Part shown: positions 16,788 through 27,894 of the stretch, piece after piece
Numbering within the stretch: the stretch's first letter is position 1
Layout of the letters: every line of letters starts with the position of its first letter
From: Candidatus Thiosymbion sp.
GTDB lineage: Bacteria > Pseudomonadota > Gammaproteobacteria > Chromatiales > Chromatiaceae
DNA length: 64,000 bases
Direction: 5' to 3'
NCBI GenBank assembly: GCA_018435665.1
Contig: JAHDND010000049.1
Span: 1-64,000, forward strand
The notes under the pieces: generated by a model
Seen by the model: only the letters and a program-made list of their open reading frames with translations
Told to the model about the DNA's origin: nothing
Database searches by the model: none
Translations under genes and position numbers: made by a program

Positions 16788-17432
16788 TTATTTATCCGGA
16801 CTGGTGCTGGTAGCCTTCAGCCCGGTCGACAGGCGCAGATAGTTACGGTGCAGACGGTCCGTTTGCCGCCACAAGGCCTCCAGGTCGCCATCGTTCTCGA
16901 TCAGATCGTCCGCCCCGGCGCGCCGGGTGGCGCCACTGACCTGGGTGGCGAGGATCTGGCGCACCTCGGCCGCGCTGAGACCATTGCGCCGCATGACGCG
17001 GGCGATCTGCTGCGCCTCGGGAAGGTCCACCACCAGGATGCGATTGGCGATAGCCGTCCAGCCGGTCTCGAACAGCAGGGGAATCACCAGCACGGCGTAG
17101 GGGGCATCGACCTGGCGCAGTTCCTCCGCCAGGCGGGCGCGGATGAGGGGATGAAGGATGGCCTCCAGCCGGCGGCGCGCCGGAGGGTCGGCGAAGGCCA
17201 GGCGGCGCATGGCGGGGCGGTCCAGGCTACCGTCCGCGGCGATCACCCCGGGGCCGAAGGCGGCGGCGAGGGCGGACATGGCCTCGCCCTCCGGCTGGGT
17301 GAGGGCATGGGCGATCAGGTCGGTGTCGATGACTGCGGCGCCCAGTTCCGCCAGGCGGGTCGAAACACTGGTCTTGCCGCTGCCGATCCCGCCGGTCAGG
17401 GCAACCACCAGGGGTGGGCGGCTAACTCGCAT
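16788..17432 (-). CDS. coaE: dephospho-CoA kinase
   Basis: 214 residues from ATG 17432; performs the last step of coenzyme A synthesis, phosphorylating the 3'-OH of dephospho-CoA. The P-loop GGIGSGKT is at residues 14-21. Also present are DTDLIAHALTQPEG, the HPLIRARL segment and the LLFETGW lid region. The frame extends upstream to 17561, but that stretch overlaps pilD and is unlike CoaE. The neighbour upstream is pilD, a conserved gammaproteobacterial arrangement. Confidence 0.95.
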   Translation of the reverse strand: MRVSRPPLVVALTGGIGSGKTSVSTRLAELGAAVIDTDLIAHALTQPEGEAMSALAAAFGPGVIAADGSLDRPAMRRLAFADPPARRRLEAILHPLIRARLAEELRQVDAPYAVLVIPLLFETGWTAIANRILVVDLPEAQQIARVMRRNGLSAAEVRQILATQVSGATRRAGADDLIENDGDLEALWRQTDRLHRNYLRLSTGLKATSTSPDK

Positions 17433-17514
17433 GGGTGGGCCCGCCGCACTCGCTGTGGAGTAAAGGCAGCCGGTGTCCCAACAGGCCGTCTTCCACGCCG
17501 GGGCCCGGCATCGC

Positions 17515-18498
17515 TCAGCCCAGTCCCGACCAGTGCAGATAGGCCCCGCTAATGGACTCACCCCAGAGCAGGCTGATCCAGCCGGCGGCGGCCAGATAGG
17601 GGCCGAAGGGCAGGGGGGTATGGCGATCTCGGCCGCTGCGGGCGAGCAGGATCATCCCGATCACGGCGCCGACGACGCTGGACAGGATCAGGATCAGGGG
17701 CAGGGCCTGCCAGCCGAGCCAGGCGCCAAAGACGGCGAGGAGCTTGAAGTCGCCATAGCCCATGCCCTCCCGACCGGTCGCCAGTTTGAAGAGCTGGTAG
17801 ACCATCCAGAGAAAGAGATAGGCCAGGGCGGCGCCCAGGATCGCCTCGCTGGGTGTGACGAACCAGTGGTCCAGGCTGATCAGCAGTCCCAGCCAGAGCA
17901 GGGGCAGGGTGATGCTGTCCGGAAGCAGCTGGGTGTCGAGGTCGATGAAGGCCAGGGCGATCAGGCCCCAGGTTAGCAGCAGGGCGGCGGCCGCCTCCCA
18001 GGTGAGGCCCAGGCGCCAGACGACCAGCACCGAGAGCAGGGCCGTGAGGGCCTCCACCAGGGGGTAGCGTGGGCTGATGGGCTGCTGGCAGGCCGAGCAG
18101 CGCCCGCGGAGCAGGAGATAGCTCAGCAGGGGGATGTTTTCCGTGGCCCGGATCCGGTGGCCGCAATGGGGGCAATGGGAACCGGGCCTGGCCAGGGACA
18201 AGGGTGACGACGGTTCCGCCGTTGAGGCCGGGGGAGGGGCGGAGGGTGAGGCGGTAGATATGGCCGCGGAGGGGCCGTTGGTCGTTTGCCCCACCGCCGC
18301 CGCTTCGGCTTCGGCCCGTGCCTTGGCCTCCGTCTCGGCCTCGGCCAGCTGCGCGCATTCCCGCCGCCACTCCGCCTCCATCATCAACGGTAGGCGATGG
18401 ATGACGACGTTGAGGAAACTGCCCACCGCCAGGGCGAAGAGGGCGACGACGGCATACAGCAAGGGCGGGGTCTGGGTGAGGAGTTCGAGGGCTGACAT
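17515..18498 (-). CDS. pilD: type IV prepilin peptidase/N-methyltransferase
   Basis: 327 residues; cleaves and N-methylates type IV prepilins in the inner membrane. N-terminal GSFLNVVIHRLP precedes the cytoplasmic zinc-type loop with CPHC and CSAC. Catalytic aspartates lie in IDLDTQLLPD and GYGDFKLL, with about eight membrane segments. The loop between the first helix and CPHC is expanded by an EAE/Ala-Ser-Pro low-complexity insertion (about residues 50-105). It lies 55 bp downstream of pilB; pilC, normally between them, is absent. Confidence 0.94.
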   Translation of the reverse strand: MSALELLTQTPPLLYAVVALFALAVGSFLNVVIHRLPLMMEAEWRRECAQLAEAETEAKARAEAEAAAVGQTTNGPSAAISTASPSAPPPASTAEPSSPLSLARPGSHCPHCGHRIRATENIPLLSYLLLRGRCSACQQPISPRYPLVEALTALLSVLVVWRLGLTWEAAAALLLTWGLIALAFIDLDTQLLPDSITLPLLWLGLLISLDHWFVTPSEAILGAALAYLFLWMVYQLFKLATGREGMGYGDFKLLAVFGAWLGWQALPLILILSSVVGAVIGMILLARSGRDRHTPLPFGPYLAAAGWISLLWGESISGAYLHWSGLG

Positions 18499-18553
18499 GG
18501 GAGATCCTCAGGGGCTGACCGTCATCTTGCGGGGCGTCATGGCCGGGAGGGAC

Positions 18554-20275
18554 TCATTCCTTGGTCACGCGGTTGACTTCATCGAGACTGGTGATGCCGG
18601 CCTTGACCTTTCGCAGCCCGGATTGCCGCAGGTCGAGGACGCCCTCGGCCCGGGCCTGTTCGGCCAGTTGGATGGCGTTGCCCCCCTCCATGATCAGGCG
18701 CCCCATGGCATCGGAGACGGGCATCACCTGATAGATACCGATACGCCCGCGATAGCCCTGGTGGCAGTGTTCGCAACCCACTGGCTTGAAGATCGTGAGG
18801 CCTTCCTCGATCTCCGCCGGGGTGAAACCCTCCTCCTGCAAGGCATTGCGGGGGATCTTGTCCGGCTTGCGGCATTTGCGGCAGAGGCGCCGGACCAGGC
18901 GCTGGGCCATGATCAGCAGGACTGAGGAGGCGATGTTGAAGGGCGGCACGCCCATGTTGGCCAGGCGGGTCAGGGTCTGGGGGGCGTCGTTGGTGTGCAG
19001 GGTGGACAGCACCAGGTGGCCGGTCTGCGCCGCCTTGACCGCGATCTCCGCCGTCTCCAGGTCGCGAATCTCACCCACCATGATGATGTCCGGGTCCTGG
19101 CGCAAGAAGGCGCGCAAGGCGGCGGCGAAGGTCAGGCCTGCCTTGGGATTCATGTTGACCTGGTTGATCCCCGGCACCTGGATCTCCACCGGGTCCTCGA
19201 CGGTGGAGATATTCACGTCCGGCTGGTTGAGGATGTTCAGGCCGGTGTAGAGGGTGACGGTCTTGCCCGAGCCGGTGGGGCCCGTGACCAGGATCATGCC
19301 GTAAGGCTTGTGGATGGCGCGGAGAAAGGCGGTCTTCTGCTCTTCGTCAAAACCGAGTTCCTCGACGCCCACCAGGGTGGCCCCGGTCTCGAGGATACGC
19401 AGCACCACCTTCTCGCCATGGAGGGTGGGCAGGGTATTGACGCGGAAGTCGATGTCCCGGGTCCGGCTGAGTTTGAGCTTGATGCGCCCGTCCTGGGGCA
19501 CCCGGCGCTCGGCGATGTTCATGCGCGACATGACCTTGAGCCGCGCCACCAGGCGATGGGAGATGTTGACCGGCGGCGAGGCCACCTCGTGCAGCATGCC
19601 ATCCTGGCGGAAGCGGATGCGGAAGGTCTTCTCGTAGGGCTCGAAGTGGATGTCGGAGGCGCCGCCGGAGATGGCGTCGACGAGGATCTTGTTGATGTAG
19701 CGCACCACCGGCGCCTCATCGACGTTGAGCTCCTCTTCCGCGCTCACATGCTCCTCGGCCGCGGCCAGGTCGAGGTTGACCAGGTCGGAGGCCATGATCT
19801 GGCCCATGACCGAATGCTCGGATTCATGGAGGCGGTTGATGGCCTTCTCCATGGCCCGCGCCAGCTTGTCCTCCTCCACCAGCACCGCCTCGGTGGTGAG
19901 GCCGGTGTTGAAACGGATCTCGTCCAGGGCCTCGTGGTTGGTCGGGTCGGAGAGGGCGACGAAGAGGCGGGTCCCCCGGCGGTGGATCGGCAGGGCCCGG
20001 TGCTTGAGCACCAGCCTCTCGTTCACCAGGTCCAGGGGGAGGTTGGCGACATCGATCGCCTTGAGGTCCAGGAGGGGCACGCCCAGCTCCTCGCAGGTCA
20101 CCAGGGCGATGCGACGGCTGTCGAGGATCTTCTCCTCGACCAGGTACTGCACGAAGGGCTTGCCCCGGCGGGCAGCGTCGGCGAAGGCGCCCTGGGCGCG
20201 GGCCTCCGTCAGCAGCTTTTCACGGACGAGGCTGGAGGCGAGACCGGAGAGGGGCGGGGGGGCGGGGCTGGCCAT
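18554..20275 (-). CDS. pilB: type IV pilus assembly ATPase PilB
   Basis: 573 residues; cytoplasmic hexameric ATPase driving pilus extension. An MshEN-type N-terminal domain (about 1-160, LVREKLLTEARAQ...LALSDPTN-like) precedes the secretion ATPase core: Walker A GPTGSGKT, Asp box VNISTVEDPVE, Walker B IIMVGEIRD and the His box TGHLVLSTLHTND. A tetracysteine zinc element (CRKCRKPD...CEHCHQGY) is also present. ATG 20275 gives the normal length. The gene leads pilB-pilD-coaE on the minus strand. No pilin, pilM-Q or pilC gene is in view. Confidence 0.95.
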   Translation of the reverse strand: MASPAPPPLSGLASSLVREKLLTEARAQGAFADAARRGKPFVQYLVEEKILDSRRIALVTCEELGVPLLDLKAIDVANLPLDLVNERLVLKHRALPIHRRGTRLFVALSDPTNHEALDEIRFNTGLTTEAVLVEEDKLARAMEKAINRLHESEHSVMGQIMASDLVNLDLAAAEEHVSAEEELNVDEAPVVRYINKILVDAISGGASDIHFEPYEKTFRIRFRQDGMLHEVASPPVNISHRLVARLKVMSRMNIAERRVPQDGRIKLKLSRTRDIDFRVNTLPTLHGEKVVLRILETGATLVGVEELGFDEEQKTAFLRAIHKPYGMILVTGPTGSGKTVTLYTGLNILNQPDVNISTVEDPVEIQVPGINQVNMNPKAGLTFAAALRAFLRQDPDIIMVGEIRDLETAEIAVKAAQTGHLVLSTLHTNDAPQTLTRLANMGVPPFNIASSVLLIMAQRLVRRLCRKCRKPDKIPRNALQEEGFTPAEIEEGLTIFKPVGCEHCHQGYRGRIGIYQVMPVSDAMGRLIMEGGNAIQLAEQARAEGVLDLRQSGLRKVKAGITSLDEVNRVTKE

Positions 20276-20377
20276 GGGGTTGGGAGCTGGCCGCGGGCGT
20301 CAGGCCCCGGCGCCAGGGCCAGGGCTGGCACCGGGGCCAGGATTCACTCCGTCCTGCATGCGGGGGAAGGAGGCACC

Positions 20378-21199
20378 TCAGCGATTGACCGAAAAGGCCA
20401 GGCGCACGTTGTTGGCCACCAGGCCGTTGTCCTTTTGCTCGCTCTCGTTGAGATAGAACTCCAGGACCGTCTCCCGATTCATGAGCATGTCCTCGGTCAC
20501 CTCGTCCGCCACCTCGTTGGCATGACAGAAGACGCTGGTGAAGGGCGAGCCCTCGTCGCGGGGGTCGGTGATCCACAGGTTGGAAGAGATCTGGTTCATG
20601 AAGCGCAGGAAGCCATAACCCTTTTCCGGGAACCACTTGGTGCAGACACCGCGGACGCAGGAGCCGGGCTTGCCCCACTCGTTGCGGGGCTCGTAGGAGA
20701 TGGGCAGCAGGTCCGGGATCATGTAGCCGGAGTAATAGGCGTCCACTTCCTGCTGGAGCTGGCGGGAGACATTCTTGAAGCCGATGAGCTCCACGCGGCA
20801 GCCGGTGTTCTGCAGGGCGTTGACCACCTGCAGGAAGTCGCCATCGCCGGTGACCAGCAGGACCTGGTCGAGCTTGCCGGCCTGGAGCATGGCGTCCACC
20901 GCCATGTCGAGATCGGCGTTGGCCTTGGTGGTGACATTGCCGCTGTCATCGGTGTAGCGGCGCACGTATTTGACGGTGATCTTCCAGCCAAAGTCGCGCA
21001 CCATCTGCTGGTAGGCGCGGGATTTTTTGGCGTATTCCGGGTCTTCGCGGGCGCGCTCCAGGTCGAAAGCCAGGTAGGTGTTGAGGCGCTGGATCATGCC
21101 CTGATCGCGCGCGGCGAAGCGGCGCAGGACGTCGTAGCGCATTTGATAGCCGCCGTTGTAGCGGACGTTCTCGGCGTCGACGAAGACGCCAATTCGCAT
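20378..21199 (-). CDS. NYN-domain (LabA/PIN-like) ribonuclease fused to cold-shock-like domain
   Basis: 273 residues from ATG 21199 (the frame runs up to 21304, but the start at MRIGVFVDAENV matches NYN proteins). The NYN domain (about 1-165) has acidic metal ligands in FVDAENVR, NADLDMAVD and VTGDGDFLQVV. The C-terminal region (about 185-273) reads like a cold-shock/OB fold: VRGVCTKWFPEKGYGFLRF, then SVFCHANEV, then an ETVLEFYLNESEQKDNGLVANNVRL end that mirrors the CSD close. Inference: an RNA-binding, RNA-cleaving regulator. It lies downstream of acs (205-bp gap) and upstream of pilB. Confidence 0.8.
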   Translation of the reverse strand: MRIGVFVDAENVRYNGGYQMRYDVLRRFAARDQGMIQRLNTYLAFDLERAREDPEYAKKSRAYQQMVRDFGWKITVKYVRRYTDDSGNVTTKANADLDMAVDAMLQAGKLDQVLLVTGDGDFLQVVNALQNTGCRVELIGFKNVSRQLQQEVDAYYSGYMIPDLLPISYEPRNEWGKPGSCVRGVCTKWFPEKGYGFLRFMNQISSNLWITDPRDEGSPFTSVFCHANEVADEVTEDMLMNRETVLEFYLNESEQKDNGLVANNVRLAFSVNR

Positions 21200-21404
21200 G
21201 TGTGAGTTCAAAATTAGCCTCATGAAACAAAAGCGACGGGGAGCCGGTGGCATCCCCGTCGATAGGACGTAAGGACATCTTCCCTGGTCAAGCGTTGGTG
21301 ACAACGGGGCCGCCGGATGCTCCCTCTGCCTGTCGATAACCGGCGCCCATGATGGGCCGGGGACCAGTGCGGATCAAGGCCCGCCCTGGTCCCGGGCGCG
21401 ACCG

Positions 21405-23351
<1,947 letters not shown>

Positions 23352-23702
23352 GGGATCCAATCTCCTGATCTGAGGGGTGAGTGAAAACCGCCCGACTGGC
23401 GAAGGCCGGGGCGGAAGAGCTAGGCCCGGTAGACGGCTGTTCCGCGGCGGGTCAACCGGGATTCGTGAGGCAAGATACCTCTTTTTATGGTCCGCACCGG
23501 GCGGCGCTCAGGCCGACCGGCATCTTCCTCGTCTCCTCCGAACCCTGGTGGATCGATGCAAAGCTCTCCCGTGGTCCCCGGCGCGGGGCGAAGGCGGGGA
23601 CGACTGGGGGCTAGCAACGAAGCGAATCAAGTCTAAACCCTTGGCATTGCCTTCGCTAGCACTTCGCTGGCCTAGTGTCCCGAGGGGCGGTCGGAGCGGG
23701 GC
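23352..23702. other. intergenic region upstream of acs
   Basis: 351 bp holding the acs leader. No ORF with a ribosome-binding site, no repeat of either dispersed family and no clear promoter was found. Confidence 0.5.
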
Positions 23703-24386
23703 TCAAACCAGGAATTCCCGAAGGGGCACGCCCTGGCCGGCATCGCGATGGGCGGCCTGGGCGAGGAAGAGTTCCCCGGCGGCCAGGGCGTCACTGAGGG
23801 CGTTGTGGGCGCCGTAGCGGGGCAGGTTGTAGCGGGCGCCCAGGGCGTGAAGCCGCAGATCCTTCCCCTTGAAGGGGATCTGCCGCTGCTGGAAGTGGCG
23901 CAGGGCGATGGCCTGGGTATCGACGATGGGCGCCAGCAGGGGGCCACCGAAGAGGCGCCGGCAGGCCAGGTCGATGAAGGCCTCCTCGATCAGGGAATGA
24001 TGGGCGAGCAGGACCTTGCCCTTGAGGGCGATGAGGAATTCCGTCAGGACGTCCTCCAGGGGGGCCCCGGTGGCGGCCTGATCGTCGGTGATCTGGTGGA
24101 TGACGGCGCTGGCCTCGGGGATCGCCTGCTTGGTGTGGACCAGCCGGTGGCGGGCGCTGGCGAGATCGAGGTGATCGCCGTGGAGGTTCAGGTAGCCAAA
24201 GCTGAGGATGTGGTCCTTCTTGCTGTCCAGGCCGGTGGTCTCCAGATCGACGGCCAGGAAGTCCACCTGGCGGTAGTTCGTCGCCGGGTCCGGGAAGGGG
24301 GCCGCCAGGTAATCCGCCAAGGGCCCCGGCGGGACCCGGCGCAGGTACCAACGCCGGCGAAATTCCAGGGTGAAGGGCCAGACCAT
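23703..24386 (-). CDS. DnaQ-like 3'-5' exonuclease
   Basis: 227 residues. The DEDDh pattern is present: FLAVDLETTGLD (D, E), AHHSLIEEAF in the second motif and YGAHNALSDALAAGELFLA (H, D). The N-terminal 40 residues (WPFTLEFRRRWYLRRVPPGPLADYL) are typical of the exonuclease found beside DUF294 nucleotidyltransferases in acetate/ActP loci. It starts 7 bp after the DUF294 gene's stop and is therefore co-transcribed with it. In motif II the canonical Asp is not obvious (HHSLIEEAFID), so catalytic competence is likely but not certain. Confidence 0.88.
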   Translation of the reverse strand: MVWPFTLEFRRRWYLRRVPPGPLADYLAAPFPDPATNYRQVDFLAVDLETTGLDSKKDHILSFGYLNLHGDHLDLASARHRLVHTKQAIPEASAVIHQITDDQAATGAPLEDVLTEFLIALKGKVLLAHHSLIEEAFIDLACRRLFGGPLLAPIVDTQAIALRHFQQRQIPFKGKDLRLHALGARYNLPRYGAHNALSDALAAGELFLAQAAHRDAGQGVPLREFLV

Positions 24387-24392
24387 GGCGGC

Positions 24393-26264
24393 TTAGCCGA
24401 AACGCCCGGCCTGGTAACGCTGTTCCAGGGTGTCTTGCAGGGAATTGATCACGCCGAAGGCGTCCTTGAGGTGACCGCGCTCCAGGCGCGACAGGGAGTC
24501 CGGGGAAAGGTAGTTGTCGGCCGGGCGGCCCTGGCGGAGTTGCTCGGCCTGGTGGCGCAGGCGCAGGGCGCCGATGAACTCGAAGGCGTCGGTCAGGTTG
24601 TCGGCCCCCTCCTGACTCACGGCCTTGGACTTGGCCGCTTGCGCCAGACGTTCCAGGGTGTTGACCGCGGGCTGGCCGGTGCTCAGGGCATAGACCCGGG
24701 CCAGGTCGATGATCGGGACGATGCCGCGGTGTTTGATGTCCAGGGTGTTGTCGTGTTCGCCGCCGCTGATCAGGACGAAGTTACGGAAGAAGCCCAGGGG
24801 CGGACGGTGCTTGAGGGCGTTGGCCACCATGTAGGCGATGAAGATGCGGTTGGCGCGGCACAGATCGAGGATGTATTCCTGAAGTTCCTCGGCCATCCCG
24901 GCGGGATCGTGGATCGGCCGCATGTCGAAGAAGATGCTCGAATGCATCAGGGCCAGGGGCTCGGGTTTCTCGATCCAGGTATTGAAATACTTGCGCCAGA
25001 TGCGCAGGGGTTGACGCCACTTGGGGTTGGAGGCCATGACCTCGCCGGGGCAGTAGACGTAACCGCAGGCGTTGAGGCCGTCATTGACGTAGCGCGCCAG
25101 GGCGGCGAAATAGACGTCATCCTCCGGCTTCATGTGATCGGCGATGAGCAGGGCGTTGTCCTGGTCGGAGTGGGAGGACTGCTCGCGCCGCGCCTGGGAG
25201 CCCGCGGTCATCCAGGCATAGGGTACCGGCGGCGGGCCCAGTTCGGCCTCCGCCATCTCCAGCAGACGGGTGGTTATGACGTCGGTGACGGCGCTCACCG
25301 CCTGGCCGACCTGATCGGTGGTGGCGCCGCTCTGGACCAGGTGGACTTGCAGGTCGGTGATCTTGCTACTGAGGGCGACCAGGGCCTCCAGGTCCCGGGC
25401 CTTGCGGATGTCACCGACCATGTAGACCGAGTTGGCGCTCTGGAAGCGCACCAGGTCCGAGGTGGAGAGCATGCCGATGACCTTGCCGTCCTCCAGCACC
25501 GGCAGGTGGTGGACGTTCAGCCGCGTCATGGTGATGAGGGCGTGAAAGGCCAGGGTCCCGCTGGCGATGGTATGGAGGTTGGCGGTCATGATGTGGCTGA
25601 CCGGTTCCTCGAAGGAGAGACCGGCGGCGATGCAGCGACTGCGCAGGTCCCGGTCCGTGACCAGACCCGCCAGGCGCTCCCCCTCCATGATGAAGATGGA
25701 GGAGACGCGGGACTCGGTCATGATCCGCGCCGCCTCGCGGATACTGGCCTCGGGTGGGATGCTGATGACCTTGCGGCCGGTGACGAAGTCGCGGATGTTG
25801 ACCGTCAGGAGGTTGCCGCCGCTGGTGATCTGGTCGGTCTGGACCAGGTTCAGGGCCTTGCGCAAGCGGTCGCGCTGGGAGTGATCGAAAAAGGCGGCGA
25901 AATCCGGGTACTCGTCACGCAGCCGGGTCAGCTCGACGCAGGGCAGCAGATAGCAGAGGGTATCCTCGACGGTGGTGCCGGTGAATTTGAGGCCCAATTC
26001 AGCCGCCTGGCAATCCATGGCGCACAGGTCGCCCTCAGCGAGCTTGCTGACCAGGTCGCCACTGGGATTGCACAGCTCCACCGCGCCCCGGCGGAGGATG
26101 TAGAGATAAGGCTGGTCCGGATTCTTGGGGGGGAAGTCCACCCCGCGCCGGAAATAACGGACCTTCAGCTTTTGGGGCAGGCGATCCAGGACCCCCGCGG
26201 GCAGGAGGGCGAAGGGGTGATAGTTGGCCAGGAAATCACGAATTTCGAGCAGTTCCACGTCCAT
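24393..26264 (-). CDS. DUF294 nucleotidyltransferase with cyclic-nucleotide-binding and CBS domains
   Basis: 623 residues: an N-terminal cNMP-binding-like domain (about 10-130, LKVRYFRRGVDFP, LAEGDLCAMDC), two CBS repeats (about 155-275, SRVSSIFIMEGERLAGLVTDRDLR and VHHLPVLEDGKVIGMLSTSDLV), then a GlnD-like nucleotidyltransferase (about 320-450) with GSQARREQSSHSDQDNALL, and a DUF294 C-terminal helical domain. This architecture is a putative signal-transduction protein sensing nucleotides. Adjacent genes (exonuclease downstream, symporter and acs nearby) match the conserved acetate locus of gammaproteobacteria. The modified target is unknown. Confidence 0.9.
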   Translation of the reverse strand: MDVELLEIRDFLANYHPFALLPAGVLDRLPQKLKVRYFRRGVDFPPKNPDQPYLYILRRGAVELCNPSGDLVSKLAEGDLCAMDCQAAELGLKFTGTTVEDTLCYLLPCVELTRLRDEYPDFAAFFDHSQRDRLRKALNLVQTDQITSGGNLLTVNIRDFVTGRKVISIPPEASIREAARIMTESRVSSIFIMEGERLAGLVTDRDLRSRCIAAGLSFEEPVSHIMTANLHTIASGTLAFHALITMTRLNVHHLPVLEDGKVIGMLSTSDLVRFQSANSVYMVGDIRKARDLEALVALSSKITDLQVHLVQSGATTDQVGQAVSAVTDVITTRLLEMAEAELGPPPVPYAWMTAGSQARREQSSHSDQDNALLIADHMKPEDDVYFAALARYVNDGLNACGYVYCPGEVMASNPKWRQPLRIWRKYFNTWIEKPEPLALMHSSIFFDMRPIHDPAGMAEELQEYILDLCRANRIFIAYMVANALKHRPPLGFFRNFVLISGGEHDNTLDIKHRGIVPIIDLARVYALSTGQPAVNTLERLAQAAKSKAVSQEGADNLTDAFEFIGALRLRHQAEQLRQGRPADNYLSPDSLSRLERGHLKDAFGVINSLQDTLEQRYQAGRFG

Positions 26265-26416
26265 GGTTCAGGTCCGGGAAGCGGGATTAAAGGGCCAACC
26301 ATACACGAAGAGGGTGACGGCTTGCCACCACGGATGGAGGATTGAACGGTACGCGGGGCCATGCGCCCTGCCACCGCCGGCGGAAGGTCCCGCCGGCGCG
26401 GTGGGTGCTCCTGGGC

Positions 26417-27262
26417 TTAGCTGGTCTTGGTCGAGGTGCTGGCGGATCGGGACGCGGGTTTCCGGGCGGGCGCCGCCTTCGCGCCTTCGGCGTCAGCCTC
26501 GGGAGCACCGGCCGGGGTGGATGCCTCGGCGCTCGTCGGCGCCTCGGCGGGGGCATCCGGGGTGGCCAACAGATTGCCACCGCTCGCCGCCAGGGTCTTG
26601 GCGCGCTCCACCGCCTCGCGGGCCTTGTTCTCCGCGGCATTCAGCCGTTCCTGGGCCTGGCGCGCCTCCTCCAGGGCGTGGGCGGCCTCGCTCTGCTCCT
26701 TGGCGCTGGCCTGGGCCAGGGCCTGGGCGGTGCGGGCCTGGGCCTCCGCCGTCTTGGCCTGCGCCCGCGCCGTCTCCGCCTGGGCGGCGGCCGTCTCCGC
26801 CTGGGCCTGGGCCTCCTTCTCCAGTAAGGCCTGGGCATCGGCGATCTTTCGGGCGGTCTGGGCCATGATCTCCTGACGGGCCTGCTCGATCTCCTTGTGG
26901 GTCGCCTCATTGATGGTGGCGATCTCCGCCTGAGCCTCGGCCTTGACCCGTTCGATCAGGGCCTGGGCCTCGCGGCGGGTCTGTTCGGCGTGCTCGCGGC
27001 TCTCGCTGGCCTGCTTGAGGGCACTCTGGACCTCGGCCTGGGCCTGGGCGGACTTGGCCTGGGCCTCGGCCTGAAGCTGCGCCGCCAGGGCCTCGGCCTT
27101 GGCGGCGCGGGCCCGGGCGGTAGCGGTCTCGGCCTGGGCCTCGGCCTGGGACCGGGCGACCTTCTCCTGGGCCTGGGCAACCTCTAGCTGGGCCCGGGCG
27201 GCCTCGGTCAACTCCCGGACCAGGGATTCCAGTTGCTTGAGAGGTTTTTCGTTGGGGGACAT
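26417..27262 (-). CDS. Ala/Gln/Glu-rich long coiled-coil protein
   Basis: 281 residues from ATG 27262, with GAGGAG 6 nt upstream; the frame continues to 27532 but without support. Nearly the whole protein (about 10-225) is AQAE-type heptad-like coiled coil, followed by a disordered Ala/Pro/Thr tail ending in RKPASRSASTS. No signal peptide or membrane segment. It lies inside the acetate locus between the DUF294 gene and the symporter. A phasin-like or scaffold role is conceivable because a PHA synthase is encoded at 40315, but there is no specific motif; function unassigned. Confidence 0.75.
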   Translation of the reverse strand: MSPNEKPLKQLESLVRELTEAARAQLEVAQAQEKVARSQAEAQAETATARARAAKAEALAAQLQAEAQAKSAQAQAEVQSALKQASESREHAEQTRREAQALIERVKAEAQAEIATINEATHKEIEQARQEIMAQTARKIADAQALLEKEAQAQAETAAAQAETARAQAKTAEAQARTAQALAQASAKEQSEAAHALEEARQAQERLNAAENKAREAVERAKTLAASGGNLLATPDAPAEAPTSAEASTPAGAPEADAEGAKAAPARKPASRSASTSTKTS

Positions 27263-27592
27263 AGGTTTCTCCTCGTTCTTGGGTAGGGGCTGGCGTCCAA
27301 CCGCCACGACCGCGACCTGCCTTCGGGTTCTCGCTCCGGGGAGCCTGAAGGCACCCGCTACGGACAGTGGTCGTGTTGGCTGGAGAAGCTGCCGGTGATG
27401 GTCAGGGACTAGGGTGATGGACAAGGGTCGCGAGGCCGGCGCGGTAAATCCCCGCGGGGGGCTGATACCCACCGGGGCACGGACGGAAAGATGAGGTAAT
27501 GTTACGGGATTTTTACAGCTGTTTGCGAACAATCGCTACAAGTTTCCGTCCAGATCGCTTCTGCCTCTCCATGGGGGCATTGCAGATATACC
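27263..27592. other. leader of the coiled-coil gene, no gene recognised
   Basis: Contains the ribosome-binding site of the 27262 gene and GC-rich sequence of no recognised class; it is followed by the MITE-like copy 2. Confidence 0.4.
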
Positions 27593-27750
27593 TATCGCAT
27601 TTAAGTTCTCGGCATGGTGTAAGGGAGGGTCGGGTGGCGTCTGGCGGGGGTGTCGATCGCAGGGAGGCGGTCGTCAAGCCTCCAGGGACCTATTCACGGC
27701 GTCCCCCGCCAGACGCCACCCGACCCGCAAAAACCGAAATTGAGGTGCGA
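27593..27750 (-). mobile_element. MITE-like dispersed repeat, copy 2
   Basis: 158 bp in opposite orientation to copies 1 and 3. The outer ends are TATCGCATTTAAGTTCTCGG and its near-complement AAAACCGAAATTGAGGTGCGA (within 27730-27750). The inner inverted repeat GGGTCGGGTGGCGTCTGG / CCAGACGCCACCCGACCC is perfect. The conserved centre reads GTCGATCGCAGGGAGGCGGT. Confidence 0.85.
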
Positions 27751-27792
27751 GAGGGATAAATTTTAGGTTTTCCCGGCAACCCCCCAAAAAAA

Positions 27793-27810
27793 ACCCCGCC
27801 AAAGCGGGGT
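27793..27810 (-). terminator. intrinsic terminator of the symporter gene
   Basis: Stem ACCCCGC / GCGGGGT with loop CAAA. On the minus strand it is followed by an uninterrupted T-tract (eight A's on the plus strand at 27786-27793), about 85 bp after the 27895 stop. Confidence 0.9.
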
Positions 27811-27894
27811 GAGGCCAGGCCCGGGACCCTTGCGGGACCAGGGACCTGAAATCGGGCGGACCCCGAGGGGTTCGCCAAGTAGATTGAGCGGCTC

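Noticed and set aside
18995..21205. 736-codon plus-strand open frame
   Set aside because: Antisense to pilB and the NYN gene, has the skewed Val/Gly/Asp/His/Gln-rich composition typical of antisense high-GC frames and no ribosome-binding site.
27499..27759. 86-codon plus-strand ORF
   Set aside because: Its second half is the MITE-like repeat copy 2; no start signal.
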